Source of the DNA: Antiquaquibacter metalliresistens | GTDB taxonomy: Bacteria > Actinomycetota > Actinomycetes > Actinomycetales > Microbacteriaceae | DNA length: 64,000 bases | NCBI RefSeq assembly: GCF_029211225.1 | Contig: NZ_JARGEM010000002.1 | Coordinates: 310,001 to 374,000, forward strand | Reading direction: 5' to 3' | Shown: positions 36,305-44,960 of the stretch, in pieces | How the letters are laid out: every line of letters starts with the position of its first letter | Position numbering within the stretch: the stretch's first letter is position 1 | Notes under the pieces: generated by a model | Told to the model about the DNA's origin: nothing | Database searches by the model: none | What the model saw: the letters and a program-made list of their open reading frames with translations, nothing else | Program-made: the position numbers and the translations under genes

Positions 36305-36729
36305 GCGGATACGACCTCCGGGGTCTCGGTGCGGGCGATGGACTCCTCGGCCCAACGGGGCACGAGTCGTTCGAAGAAGAATGACGAGATCGGCACGATG
36401 CCGCCGAGCGCGATGAGCAGGAAGCGCCCGAACGACCAGCGGGCATAGCGCCACAGCACGAAGTCGGCGCCCACATAGAGCACGTAGAACCAGCCGTGCA
36501 CGATCAGGATGATGGTCGAGAGATTGATCCCGACGATGAGGTCCTTCGGGGTGAGCGCGAGGAACCCGGCGGGACCGGCGAGTTCGATGTCGACGCCGAA
36601 CCCGTAGCGGAACACCATCATGAGTACGAGCAGCAGCAGGAACGTTCCCGTGATGATCGAGGAGACCTTGAACACCTTGACCGTCGCTCGCACCTTGGGG
36701 ATGTCGGCGGGACGAGGGCCAAGGATCAT
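36301..36729 (-). CDS. DUF3817 membrane protein
   Basis: A 142-residue membrane protein with three or four helices (about 21-43, 66-92, 104-122). The pattern [18 protein letters not shown] followed by [21 protein letters not shown] matches the actinobacterial DUF3817 family, which is usually found beside guaA or cytochrome-assembly genes. Its stop overlaps the guaA GTG by 4 nt, and it follows the SURF1 gene closely. No catalytic motif is visible; the function is unknown. Confidence 0.85.
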   Translation of the reverse strand: MILGPRPADIPKVRATVKVFKVSSIITGTFLLLLVLMMVFRYGFGVDIELAGPAGFLALTPKDLIVGINLSTIILIVHGWFYVLYVGADFVLWRYARWSFGRFLLIALGGIVPISSFFFERLVPRWAEESIARTETPEVVSA

Positions 36730-36733
36730 GGCT

Positions 36734-37474
36734 CTAGTCTACGTTTTCCGCACCCTCGGCTTCGGCCTCGACCACGTCCTTGACGAGCCGGTACCAGAGG
36801 AACACCGCGAAGCCCGCGAACACCACCCATTCGACCGCGTAGAAGATGTTGAGCAGATTGAGCGACACCTCGCTCGAGGGCACGGGGGCGTCGATCGCTC
36901 GCAGTCCGGCGACGGCCTCGCCCGCGATGAGATAGCCGCCGTAGACCCCGTCCGGCGGCTCATGCCACACGTTGATGAGCTCCGGCACGGCGAGCGCGCT
37001 GCGCACGCCGGCCTCGAAGTCCGACTCGATGGGCGCCTCACTGGGCAGGTAGCGCCCGGCCAGGCGGGTGGGCGCGTCGCGTTCCAGGGCCGCGATGGCG
37101 GATGCCGCGGCATCCTCGGTCGGCGCCCACCCCAGTGCCACCGCGAGGCTCGCGCCGTCCGACACGATGGCGTGACCGACGACCCAGTATCCGGGGCCGT
37201 CGACGTCGATCCGATCGGAGAGCACCACGTAGTCACCCGGCACGAACTCCACCTCGACCGAGACGAGCCGGTATCCCTCGGTCAGCACCGGCTGCTGCGG
37301 CTCGGCGACGGACTCCAGGGGCACCACCGTCTCGGTCACCTCGGTGTCCGCACCGGTCTCGAAACTGCGCTCCAGTTGCCACTGCCCGAGCGCGGCGAAT
37401 CCGCCCGCGATGGCGAGCGACAGGATGAGCGCCCCGATCCATCGCGGACGTCGGGCTACTGACCAGAAACTCAA
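36734..37474 (-). CDS. SURF1-family cytochrome oxidase assembly protein
   Basis: A 246-residue SURF1 protein with the classic two-helix layout: one helix at 11-33 (GALILSLAIAGGFAALGQWQLERS) and one near 211-232, with a periplasmic domain between. Conserved features are the GxWQLxR motif after helix 1, GYWVVGHAIVSDG and VSLNLLNIFYAVEW before helix 2. It helps insert haem into cytochrome c oxidase. The start is a TTG that overlaps the antiporter stop (TTGA). It is 4 nt upstream of the DUF3817 gene. Confidence 0.9.
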   Translation of the reverse strand: MSFWSVARRPRWIGALILSLAIAGGFAALGQWQLERSFETGADTEVTETVVPLESVAEPQQPVLTEGYRLVSVEVEFVPGDYVVLSDRIDVDGPGYWVVGHAIVSDGASLAVALGWAPTEDAAASAIAALERDAPTRLAGRYLPSEAPIESDFEAGVRSALAVPELINVWHEPPDGVYGGYLIAGEAVAGLRAIDAPVPSSEVSLNLLNIFYAVEWVVFAGFAVFLWYRLVKDVVEAEAEGAENVD

Positions 37475-38841
37475 TATTCGGGGTCCCGTCGTCGCTCGGT
37501 GGCCTCATCGGACTGCTGTGCGGCCTGTTGCTCGCGCCGGTCGAGCTCGTCCCACTCCTCGACCGCCGCCTCGATGTCGGCGACCGGTTCGCCGGGGAGC
37601 TCCCCCGCCGTCGCCGCCTCGACCAGCGCGATGCCCTCGGCCCGCATCCGATCTCGTTCGGGGGTCACCGCGGGTCGCTTGCTCGGGAAGATCCAGCGCC
37701 CGATCCGCTCGGAGTTCACCGCGAGGATCGGACCCACGATCGCCATCGTGAGCACGTAGAGACCGGCGAAGGGTGTCAGCCGCGGGTCGAGCCCGGCCCC
37801 GACCGCGAGCGTCGCGAGGATGAGGGCGAACTCGCCGCGGTTCTGCAGCATGGCCGAGGCGTTGAGTCCCTCGCGGCGGGTGAGGCCGTTCTGCCAGGCG
37901 ATGATCTGGCCGCCGAGGGTGTTGATGACGAGCGTCACGGCCACGGCGACCATGGCCGGCACCAGCACGCCGCCGAAGGTCGAGACGTCGAGGGCGAGAC
38001 CGAAGTTGAGGAAGAAGAACGCGCCGAAGATGTCCCGCAGCGGCAGTGCGAGTTGCTCGATACGGGAACGGAATCGTGTCGCACCGAGCACGAGGCCGAT
38101 GAGGAACGCCCCGATCGCATCCGAGACGCCCAGCAGCTCGCCGATGCCACCGAAGGCGACCGCGAGACCGAAGAACAGGATCGTGAAGAGCTCGTCGTCC
38201 TTGGTCTGCACGAGCCGGGAGACCACGCGACCGCCCCAGCGGGCCAGCGCGAACATCGCGATCAGGAAGCCGAACGAGACCGCCAACTGGAGCACGATCG
38301 CCAGCACATCGGTCTGCCCCCCGAGCACCACGCCCACGATCGCGAGGTAGAAGGCGATGAAGACGTCTTCGAGCACCATGATGCCGAGGATCGTCGGGGT
38401 CTCGCGGTTGGCCAGTCGGCGCAGTTCGATGAGCAGCTTGGTGACGATCGCGCTCGAGGACGTCGCCGTCATGCCCGCGATCACGAGCGCTTCGCGCGTG
38501 CCCCAGCCCACCCAGAGGCCGAGGCCGAATCCGACGGCGAAGTTGATCGCGATGCGCGTGCCGCCGGAGACCACGAGCTTGCCCGCGTTGCCGTAGAACT
38601 CGTCCTGATCGAACTCGAGACCGAGGTTGAACAGCAGCAGGATGAGGCCGAAGACGGCGATGAGCTCGACGTCGGCCGACTCGAAGCTCAGCGGGAAGAA
38701 CGTGGAGTACGGGCTCGCGATGAGGCCGACGAGCATGTAGATCGGGATCGCGGGCAAGCCGATGACTTTGCCGAGCCGTCCGAGCACGTAGGCGATGATG
38801 AACAGCAGGCCGAGGACGAGAAGCTCATCACCGAGGTGCAC
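37471..38841 (-). CDS. K+/H+ antiporter (CPA2 family) of a KhtTU/CpeAB-type pair
   Basis: A 456-residue monovalent cation:proton antiporter with about 12-13 helices and a charged C-terminal tail. CPA2 features include GLPAIPIYMLVGLIASP in the first helices, LLLFNLGLEFD, ATSSSAIVTKLL and the acidic-helix segments of the transport core. It sits 3 nt after a gene for an RCK_C-type soluble subunit. Pairs like this are KhtT/KhtU in Bacillus and CpeA/CpeB in Streptomyces; the soluble partner binds cyclic di-AMP and gates ion export. The ion is inferred from those relatives, not visible in the sequence. Confidence 0.88.
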   Translation of the reverse strand: MHLGDELLVLGLLFIIAYVLGRLGKVIGLPAIPIYMLVGLIASPYSTFFPLSFESADVELIAVFGLILLLFNLGLEFDQDEFYGNAGKLVVSGGTRIAINFAVGFGLGLWVGWGTREALVIAGMTATSSSAIVTKLLIELRRLANRETPTILGIMVLEDVFIAFYLAIVGVVLGGQTDVLAIVLQLAVSFGFLIAMFALARWGGRVVSRLVQTKDDELFTILFFGLAVAFGGIGELLGVSDAIGAFLIGLVLGATRFRSRIEQLALPLRDIFGAFFFLNFGLALDVSTFGGVLVPAMVAVAVTLVINTLGGQIIAWQNGLTRREGLNASAMLQNRGEFALILATLAVGAGLDPRLTPFAGLYVLTMAIVGPILAVNSERIGRWIFPSKRPAVTPERDRMRAEGIALVEAATAGELPGEPVADIEAAVEEWDELDRREQQAAQQSDEATERRRDPEY

Positions 38842-38844
38842 GTG

Positions 38845-39372
38845 TTAGCCCCCCGGTGATGCGGCTGCGGCCTTCGGCGGCATCTCTCCCGTGCGGTAGA
38901 AGTTGAACGCCTTGGCGACCTTCTCGGGGGTACCAGCAACCACGAGCGTGTCCCCGGGGAACACGGTGAAGTCGTCGGCGGGCGCCGGGTTCGCGGACTC
39001 CCCGCGCACCACGGCGACGACGGTGAGCCCGACCACACCCCGGCTGGCGAGGTTGCCGAGCTTCTGGCCCGCGATGTGGTCTTCGTAGTCGACCGTGAAC
39101 CAGTCGATCGACAGCCCGGGAATGGCATCGAGCTTGGAGAGGGATTCGGTGATGCGCGTGCCGCCGAGCAGCTCGGCCAAGGTGTGCGCTTCGTCCTCAT
39201 CGAGTCGCAGCGAGACCTTGCTCGCCGTCGAGCCCTCCTCGGCGTCGGAGAACGAGATCAGGTCGCTGTGACCGGAGCGGTGGGTGATCACGCCGACCTT
39301 GCCGCCGTCATCCGTGACGAAGGTGTGCAGCACCCCTACGCCAGGGAGCTTGACACGCCGAACGTCGACCAT
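38845..39372 (-). CDS. RCK_C regulatory subunit of the K+/H+ antiporter
   Basis: A 175-residue soluble protein. The N-terminal half (1-80) is a small alpha/beta domain; the C-terminal half (about 85-162) is a TrkA_C/RCK_C domain (LSIDWFTVDYEDHIAGQKLG to FTVFPGDTLVVAGTPEKV). Homologues KhtT and CpeA bind cyclic di-AMP at this domain and switch the partner antiporter. It starts the operon RCK subunit, antiporter, SURF1, DUF3817, guaA, in which the spacings are 4 nt or less. The link to c-di-AMP is from known family members and not proven here. Confidence 0.85.
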   Translation of the reverse strand: MVDVRRVKLPGVGVLHTFVTDDGGKVGVITHRSGHSDLISFSDAEEGSTASKVSLRLDEDEAHTLAELLGGTRITESLSKLDAIPGLSIDWFTVDYEDHIAGQKLGNLASRGVVGLTVVAVVRGESANPAPADDFTVFPGDTLVVAGTPEKVAKAFNFYRTGEMPPKAAAASPGG

Positions 39373-39433
39373 GCATCAAGTCTACCGGGGCCGACACCGA
39401 CGGGTCCGGCACCCGGCTACGCCTTCGGCGAAG

Positions 39434-41149
39434 CTACTCGATCTCCGGGGCCTCGAGTCGCACTCGATCCGCGGAGGCATCGTCGGGCTGCAGCTGGCTG
39501 TCGCGCTCGGCACGCACCCGCTCCAGGTAGGTGGCGACCTCGAGCTCGGTGCGTGCGGCATCCCAGCCGAGTGCTCCGGCCATCAGCTCGGCGGCCACCG
39601 GCGCGGCCGACACCCCGCGATCCCACGCCTCGATCGAGATACGGGTGCGTCGCGCGAGCACGTCGTCCAGGTGCAGCGCACCCTCATGGGTCGCCGCGTA
39701 GACGACCTCAGCGCCGATGTAGTCGTCGGCGCCCGGAAGCGGTTCCTGCAGCTCGGGCCGCTCCCGGATCAGGTCGAGCAGCTCGTCGGTGAGCACGCCG
39801 TAGCGGTTCAGCAGGTGCTCGATTCGCACCTTGTGCACCCCGTAGGCCCGCGCGAGCTTCGATCGCTTGTTCCACGCAGCCTGATAGCCCTCCGCGCCCA
39901 GGAGCGCGATGTCCTGGGTGATCGAGGCGGGTATCTTGCCGTCGAGCGCGGCGACCGCCTCGTCCACGGCATCCTTGGCCATCACCCGGTAGGTGGTCCA
40001 CTTGCCGCCGGCGACGACGACGAGCCCGGGCACGGAGTGCGCGACGATGTGCTCGCGGCTGAGCTTGGAAGTCTGCTCGGACTCCCCCGCCAGCAGCGGT
40101 CGCAGCCCCGCGAAGACGCCCTCGACGTCGTCGCGAGTGAGCGGCACGGCGAGCACCCGGTTGACGTGGTCGAGCAGGTAGTCGATGTCGGCCGCGGTCG
40201 CCGCTGGGTGGGCCTTGTCGAGGTCCCAGTCGGTGTCGGTGGTGCCGATGAGCCAGTGCCTGCCCCACGGGATCACGAACAGCACGCTCTTCTCGGTGCG
40301 CAGCAGCAGGCCGAGCTTGGACTGGAAGCGGTCGCGCGGCACCACGAGGTGCACGCCCTTGGAGGCGCGCACCTTGAACTGGCCGCGTTCGCCGACCATG
40401 GCCTGCGTGTCGTCCGTCCACACGCCCGTGGCATTGACGACCTGACGCGCCCGTACCTCGAAGTGCTCGTCGGTCTCCAGATCGTGGGCCCGCACCCCGA
40501 CCACGCGTTCACCGACCTTGATGAAGCCCTCCACCCGCACCCGAGAGGCCACGTGCGCTCCGTAGAACGACGCGGTGCGCGCCAGATTCGCGACGTACCG
40601 AGCGTCGTCGACCTGGGCGTCGTAGTAGGTGAGCCCGCCGGTGAACGCATCCGACCTCAGGCTCGGCACCGCCCGCAGCAGCTGGCGCCTCGTCAGGTGC
40701 CGGTGGTGCGGCACGCCGGGCGGACGCCCGCCGGTGTAGCTGAAGAGGTCGTACAGCAGCATGCCCGCACCGATGTACATCCGCTCGAAGACGGGCTTGG
40801 TCAGCGGATAGAGAAAGCGCACTGGCTTGACGAGGTGCGGGGCGATGCGCTGCAGCAGCAGTCCGCGCTCGATGAGCGCCTCGCGCACCAGCCGGAAGTC
40901 GAGCTGCTCGAGATAGCGGATGCCGCCGTGCACGAGTTTGGACGACCGGCTCGACGTGCCGCTGGCCCAGTCGCGCTGCTCGAGCATGCCGACGCGCAGG
41001 CCGCGCGTCGCCGCGTCGAGGGCGGATCCCGCGCCCACGATGCCCCCGCCGACCACGAGGATGTCGAGCTCCTTGGCCTTGAGTGTCTCGAGCGCGGCGG
41101 CCCGCTCGTCCGGGCCGAGCTTGGATGAGCGGGTGACGGTCTTGGCCAC
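39434..41149 (-). CDS. glpD: Glycerol-3-phosphate dehydrogenase (quinone-dependent)
   Basis: Oxidises glycerol-3-phosphate to dihydroxyacetone phosphate at the membrane and passes electrons to quinone. The N-terminal FAD fold reads DILVVGGGIVGAGSALDAATR, followed by LEQRDWASGTSSRSSKLVHGGIRYLEQ. The substrate-binding motifs IGTTDTDW and AGGKWTTYR are present, and the C-terminal helical domain is complete. GTG at 41149 gives 571 residues, the normal size, and begins 2 nt after the guaB3 stop. It can use glycerol-3-phosphate released by the phosphodiesterase at 26016-27020. Confidence 0.97.
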   Translation of the reverse strand: MAKTVTRSSKLGPDERAAALETLKAKELDILVVGGGIVGAGSALDAATRGLRVGMLEQRDWASGTSSRSSKLVHGGIRYLEQLDFRLVREALIERGLLLQRIAPHLVKPVRFLYPLTKPVFERMYIGAGMLLYDLFSYTGGRPPGVPHHRHLTRRQLLRAVPSLRSDAFTGGLTYYDAQVDDARYVANLARTASFYGAHVASRVRVEGFIKVGERVVGVRAHDLETDEHFEVRARQVVNATGVWTDDTQAMVGERGQFKVRASKGVHLVVPRDRFQSKLGLLLRTEKSVLFVIPWGRHWLIGTTDTDWDLDKAHPAATAADIDYLLDHVNRVLAVPLTRDDVEGVFAGLRPLLAGESEQTSKLSREHIVAHSVPGLVVVAGGKWTTYRVMAKDAVDEAVAALDGKIPASITQDIALLGAEGYQAAWNKRSKLARAYGVHKVRIEHLLNRYGVLTDELLDLIRERPELQEPLPGADDYIGAEVVYAATHEGALHLDDVLARRTRISIEAWDRGVSAAPVAAELMAGALGWDAARTELEVATYLERVRAERDSQLQPDDASADRVRLEAPEIE

Positions 41150-41151
41150 GG

Positions 41152-42273
41152 TCAGCTCTGCCGGTACGGCGCGACGACTACCTCGACCCGTTGGAACTCC
41201 TTGAGGTCGGAATAGCCGGTCGTCGCCATCGAGCGCCGCAACGCACCGATGAGGTTGACGCGACCATCCGCGACCGACGACGGGCCGAGCAGGATCTCCG
41301 AGAGCGGCGCGAGCTGGCCGACCGCGACACGGTTGCCGCGGGGCAGCTCGGGGTGATGGGCCTCGGCACCCCAGTGGTACCCGCCGCCCGGTGCATCCGT
41401 CGCCCTCGCGAGCGTGGACCCGAGCATCACCGCGTCCGCACCGACCGAGATGGCCTTGACGATGTCGCCGCTCATGCCCAGTCCGCCGTCGGCGATGACG
41501 TGCACGTACCGGCCGCCGGACTCGTCGAGATAGTCGCGTCGCGCGCCGGCGACGTCGGCCACTGCGGTCGCCATCGGGGCGTGGATGCCGAGGGTCGCCC
41601 TGGTCGTGGACGCCGCGCCGCCGCCGAACCCGACCAGCACCCCCGCCGCGCCGGTGCGCATGAGGTGGAGCGCGGACGTGTACGTCGCCGCTCCACCGAC
41701 GATCACGGGCACGTCGAGCTCGTAGATGAACTTCTTGAGATTGAGCGGCTCGACCGACTTGGAGACGTGCTCGGCGCTCACCGTGGTGCCGCGGATCACG
41801 AACAGGTCCACCCCGGCATCGACGACCGTCTTGTAGAGCTCCTGCGTGCGCTGCGGGCTCAGCGCACCGGCGACCGGCACCCCCGACGCGCGGATCTCCG
41901 CGAGCCGGGCGGTGACGAGCTCGGGCTTGATCGGCTCGGCGTAGATCTCCTGCATGCGCTTGGTCGCCGTCTCGGCTGGCAGCGAACGGATCTCGGCCAG
42001 CACCGGCTCGGGGTCCTCGTAGCGGGTCCAGACGCCCTCGAGGTCGAGTACGCCGAGGCCGCCGAGCTTGCCGATCGTGATCGCCGTCGTGGGGCTGACC
42101 ACCGAATCCATGGGCGCGGCGAGCACCGGGATCTCGAACGTGTAGGCGTCGATCGTCCAACTCACGCTGACGTCCTGTGGGTCGCGAGTGCGCCGACTCG
42201 GCACGATCGCGATGTCGTCGAAGGCGTACACGCGCCGGGCGCGCTTGGCCCGCCCGATCTCGATGTCAGTCAC
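41152..42273 (-). CDS. guaB3: GuaB3 family IMP dehydrogenase-related protein
   Basis: A 373-residue (beta/alpha)8 protein of the IMPDH/GMPR superfamily without CBS domains. It has the signature YAFDDIAIVPSRRTRDP, PVLAAPMDSVVSP and ADGGLGMSGDIVKAI of the phosphate-binding loop. At the place of the catalytic Cys loop (GPGSICTTR in GuaB) the sequence is GFGGGAASTTR, so the Cys is missing, which is the usual state in actinobacterial GuaB3. It may therefore act in a different or regulatory step of IMP/XMP metabolism. It is the first gene before glpD and divergent from a TetR regulator. Confidence 0.9.
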   Translation of the reverse strand: MTDIEIGRAKRARRVYAFDDIAIVPSRRTRDPQDVSVSWTIDAYTFEIPVLAAPMDSVVSPTTAITIGKLGGLGVLDLEGVWTRYEDPEPVLAEIRSLPAETATKRMQEIYAEPIKPELVTARLAEIRASGVPVAGALSPQRTQELYKTVVDAGVDLFVIRGTTVSAEHVSKSVEPLNLKKFIYELDVPVIVGGAATYTSALHLMRTGAAGVLVGFGGGAASTTRATLGIHAPMATAVADVAGARRDYLDESGGRYVHVIADGGLGMSGDIVKAISVGADAVMLGSTLARATDAPGGGYHWGAEAHHPELPRGNRVAVGQLAPLSEILLGPSSVADGRVNLIGALRRSMATTGYSDLKEFQRVEVVVAPYRQS

Positions 42274-42310
42274 GCAACGAGCCTACCGGCGACGACGCTT
42301 GCGCCCGAGT

Positions 42311-42344
42311 TGAACGATCGTTTAGCATGCTGAACATGCGTTCA
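42311..42344 (+). promoter_or_regulatory. Twin TGAAC-N4-GTTCA operator over the TetR promoter and start
   Basis: TGAACGATCGTTTA (42311-42324, one base off palindrome) and TGAACATGCGTTCA (42331-42344, perfect) lie 20 bp centre to centre. The first overlaps the upstream edge of a -10-like TAGCAT (42323-42328) that is 18 bp behind TTGCGC (42299-42304). The second covers the start codon. This fits autorepression by the TetR protein. Confidence 0.75.
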
Positions 42345-43037
42345 ATGCCAGCGGATGACGCGACCACCCGGTCCCGGATCCGTGACACTGCGATCACGCT
42401 CTTCGGTCGCGACGGGTTCGCCGCGACCTCGGTGCGAGCCATCGCGGAGTCGGCCGGAGTGAGTGCCGCACTCGTGATCCACCACTTCGGCAGCAAAGAG
42501 GGACTCCGCCGTGCGTGCGACGAGCACGTCGTGGCCGCACTCATGGTGCGCAAGGACGACCTGACCCGGGACGCGAACCCGAGCGAGGCGATGCAGCAGA
42601 TGCTCGCGGACGCCGAGGCCTACCGACCGACCCTCGACTATCTGGCACGGATGATCCTCGACGGTTCGGAGCTGGGCGACGAACTGTTCGACGCGCTCGT
42701 GGCGAACTCGCTGACGATGCTCGAAGAAGGCGTCGCGAACGGCGTGATGCGTCCGAGCTCGGATCCCGAGGTGCGCGCGATCGTCGTCACGACGCAGAGC
42801 CTGTCGACGCTGCTGTTGGAGCGCCAGATCGGCCGGGCGCTCGGGGCTTCCGGTCTCACCGCGGATGTGGTGCGACGGCTCACCCTGCCGACGCTGGAGC
42901 TGTACACCCACGGTCTGTACGTCGACGACACCCTGCTCGCCGCAGCCGCCGAGGCGCTCGCGCGAACGTCCGGACCGCAGTCGCACAAGGGTCCAGGCGA
43001 TCCGAATCAGGATCCCGACCCGCCACGGAGCGGATGA
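42336..43037 (+). CDS. TetR-family regulator of an ABC exporter
   Basis: A 233-residue TetR repressor. The N-terminal helix-turn-helix (about 10-55) contains IRDTAITLFGRDGFAATSVRAIAESAGVSAALVIHHFGSKE in order. The C-terminal ligand domain is helical. ATG at 42336 sits 7 nt after TAGCAT, which fits a leaderless transcript; alternatives are the ATG at 42327 or 42345. The gene is followed after 38 nt by an ABC exporter ATPase and permease, so it probably senses a toxic or secreted compound and derepresses the exporter. Twin operators overlap its promoter. Confidence 0.9.
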   Translation: MRSMPADDATTRSRIRDTAITLFGRDGFAATSVRAIAESAGVSAALVIHHFGSKEGLRRACDEHVVAALMVRKDDLTRDANPSEAMQQMLADAEAYRPTLDYLARMILDGSELGDELFDALVANSLTMLEEGVANGVMRPSSDPEVRAIVVTTQSLSTLLLERQIGRALGASGLTADVVRRLTLPTLELYTHGLYVDDTLLAAAAEALARTSGPQSHKGPGDPNQDPDPPRSG

Positions 43038-43075
43038 CTCCGACCAACCACTCGACGAACGACTGAGGAAGACAC

Positions 43076-43993
43076 ATGACTCTCGCACTGGAAACCCGTG
43101 CGCTCACCAAGCGTTACGGTCGCCGAACCGCGCTGCACGGCATCGACCTCGCGGTCGAGAACGGCACCGTCTTCGGCGTGATCGGACCCAACGGTGCCGG
43201 CAAGACGACGACCATGCGCCTGCTGCTGGACATCATCCGCCCGACCGCGGGCACCGCCCGCGTGCTCGGGGAGGACCCGCGCTCCGGCGGCGCCGCACTG
43301 CGCCGACGCATCGGCTTTCTGCCCGGCGAACTGCGGCTCGAGGGCCGCGTCACCGGCAGGGCCCTGCTCGCCCACTACGCGCGCATCAGCGGCCCGGTGG
43401 CACCGGGAGCGATCGACCGACTCGCGCAGCGCCTCGACCTGGACCTCTCCCGGCAGGTGCGCAAGCTCTCCAAGGGCAACAAGCAGAAGCTCGGCATCGT
43501 GCAGGCGTTCATGCACGAGCCTGCGCTGCTCGTGCTCGACGAGCCCACGAGCGGTCTCGACCCGCTCGTGCAGCAGGAGTTCCTCGCCATGGTGCGCGAG
43601 GCGCGAGACAACGGACAGACCGTGTTCCTGAGCTCCCACGTGCTCAGCGAGATTCAGCAGGCGGCCGACACCGTCGCGATCCTGCGTGCCGGTCGCATCG
43701 TGACGATCAGCGACGTCGCAACCCTGCGCGCGACGGCACTGCGGCGAGTGTCGGTGAGCCTCGCGGATGCCACGGCCGCCGCACTGCGCGCCGCCCTCGC
43801 GCGCGACCCCCACCTCGCCGAGCTCGAGCTCATCGAGCACGAGAGCGGACTCACCGTCGCGGGCACCGTCGAGGGCGACATCGACCCCTTCGTGAAGGCG
43901 ATCGCCGGATTCCGGGTGACCGATCTCCGCGTCGAAGAGCCGGATCTCGAGGAATCCGTGATCGGGCTGTACGCGAGGGAGGCCGGCGAATGA
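43076..43993 (+). CDS. ABC exporter ATP-binding protein (DrrA-like)
   Basis: A 305-residue ATPase of the ABC-2/drug-export type. Walker A GPNGAGKTT near 39-47, signature KLSKGNKQKL near 136-145, Walker B ALLVLDEPTSGLDP with catalytic Glu, and switch LSSHVLSE are all intact. The C-terminal ~85 residues form the extension domain typical of DrrA/CcmA-type exporters. Its stop overlaps the permease start (ATGA). It is controlled, by context, by the TetR protein encoded just upstream. Confidence 0.93.
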   Translation: MTLALETRALTKRYGRRTALHGIDLAVENGTVFGVIGPNGAGKTTTMRLLLDIIRPTAGTARVLGEDPRSGGAALRRRIGFLPGELRLEGRVTGRALLAHYARISGPVAPGAIDRLAQRLDLDLSRQVRKLSKGNKQKLGIVQAFMHEPALLVLDEPTSGLDPLVQQEFLAMVREARDNGQTVFLSSHVLSEIQQAADTVAILRAGRIVTISDVATLRATALRRVSVSLADATAAALRAALARDPHLAELELIEHESGLTVAGTVEGDIDPFVKAIAGFRVTDLRVEEPDLEESVIGLYAREAGE

Positions 43994-44790
43994 CCACCGT
44001 GCTGCCCCTCTACAGTCGCGCACTCGGTGACTCCTGGCGCTCGCTCATCGGGTGGAGCCTCGGAGTGGTCGCCGCGGTGGGGCTCTACGTTCCACTGTTC
44101 CCGTCGATCGGGGGCAACCCCGACGTGCAGGCGCTGCTCGACACGCTGCCGCCGGAACTGGTCAGCGCCATCGGATACGACAGCATCGGCACGGGTGCCG
44201 GCTACGTGCACTCGACGTTCTACGGCCTGATCGGCTTCGTGCTGATCGTCATCGCGGCGACCTCGTGGAGCACGGCGGCCATCGCGGGCGACGAGGAGAC
44301 CGGATCGCTCGAGTTGACACTCGCGCACGGCGTCACCCGCACCCAGGTGGTGCTCGAGCGCACTGCGGCGGTGCTCACGCGCCTGCTGTGGCTCGCCGTG
44401 CTGAGCGTGCTCCTGGTGCTCGCGTTCAACGACGGCGCGGGGCTCGACATCGAGTTCGGCAACCTCGTGGCGGAAGCGGCGGCGTTCCTCGGGCTCGGCA
44501 CGCTCAGTGCCACCCTCGGACTCGCCATCGGCGCGCTCACCGGTCGACGCGTCTACGCTACGACCGCTGCAGCGGGCATCGCGGTGCTCGGTTACGCCCT
44601 CAACGCGATCGCCAACCAGAGCGAAGACCTGGACTGGCTGCACTCCTGGACGCCCTACGGGTGGGCCTACCACGACCTGCCGCTGCAGAACGGCGCGGAC
44701 TGGGCGGGCCTCGGCTTGCTGTACGGGGTCTCCGCCGCGCTCATCGCGATCGCCACCGTCGCCCTCAACCGACGGGACATCGCGGCCTGA
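43990..44790 (+). CDS. ABC-2 type exporter permease
   Basis: A 266-residue membrane protein with six predicted helices (about 18-38, 75-95, 125-147, 158-180, 190-210, 240-258). It has the layout of ABC-2 permeases, including the polar turn DEETGSLELTLAHGVTR after helix 2 that resembles the coupling region. It overlaps the ATPase gene by 4 nt. The pair would make a half-size exporter, probably for an antibiotic-like compound or lipid; the substrate is unknown. Confidence 0.9.
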   Translation: MTTVLPLYSRALGDSWRSLIGWSLGVVAAVGLYVPLFPSIGGNPDVQALLDTLPPELVSAIGYDSIGTGAGYVHSTFYGLIGFVLIVIAATSWSTAAIAGDEETGSLELTLAHGVTRTQVVLERTAAVLTRLLWLAVLSVLLVLAFNDGAGLDIEFGNLVAEAAAFLGLGTLSATLGLAIGALTGRRVYATTAAAGIAVLGYALNAIANQSEDLDWLHSWTPYGWAYHDLPLQNGADWAGLGLLYGVSAALIAIATVALNRRDIAA

Positions 44791-44796
44791 TCGGGC

Positions 44797-44865
44797 GGCG
44801 GGAGCAATCCACCGGCGGCGGGAGTAATCCCAAGTCCGGCGGGAGCAGGTCACGGGTGGCGGGAG
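44797..44865 (+). repeat. Four GGCGGGAG motifs with 20-21 bp period
   Basis: GGCGGGAG occurs at 44797, 44817, 44838 and 44858, spaced 20, 21 and 20 bp, right after the permease stop at 44790. The sequence between motifs is variable. The reverse complement CTCCCGCC forms a similar array on the other side of the AbiEi-like gene (46084-46187). Confidence 0.8.
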
Positions 44866-44884
44866 CAACTACTCCCGCCACCCG
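44853..44884. terminator. Hairpin between the exporter operon and the AbiEi-like gene
   Basis: Thirteen-base perfect arms CGGGTGGCGGGAG (44853-44865) and CTCCCGCCACCCG (44872-44884) with a 6-nt loop lie between convergent genes ending at 44790 and 44961. The stem is very strong but no clear T-run follows on either strand, so termination could be Rho-assisted. Confidence 0.65.
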
Positions 44885-44960
44885 CCTGCGAGTGGGGCCG
44901 GCGTATCGGGCCGGCACGGACGGGACGATAGGGATGCGACGCACGCGCCGACGAGGTCCG

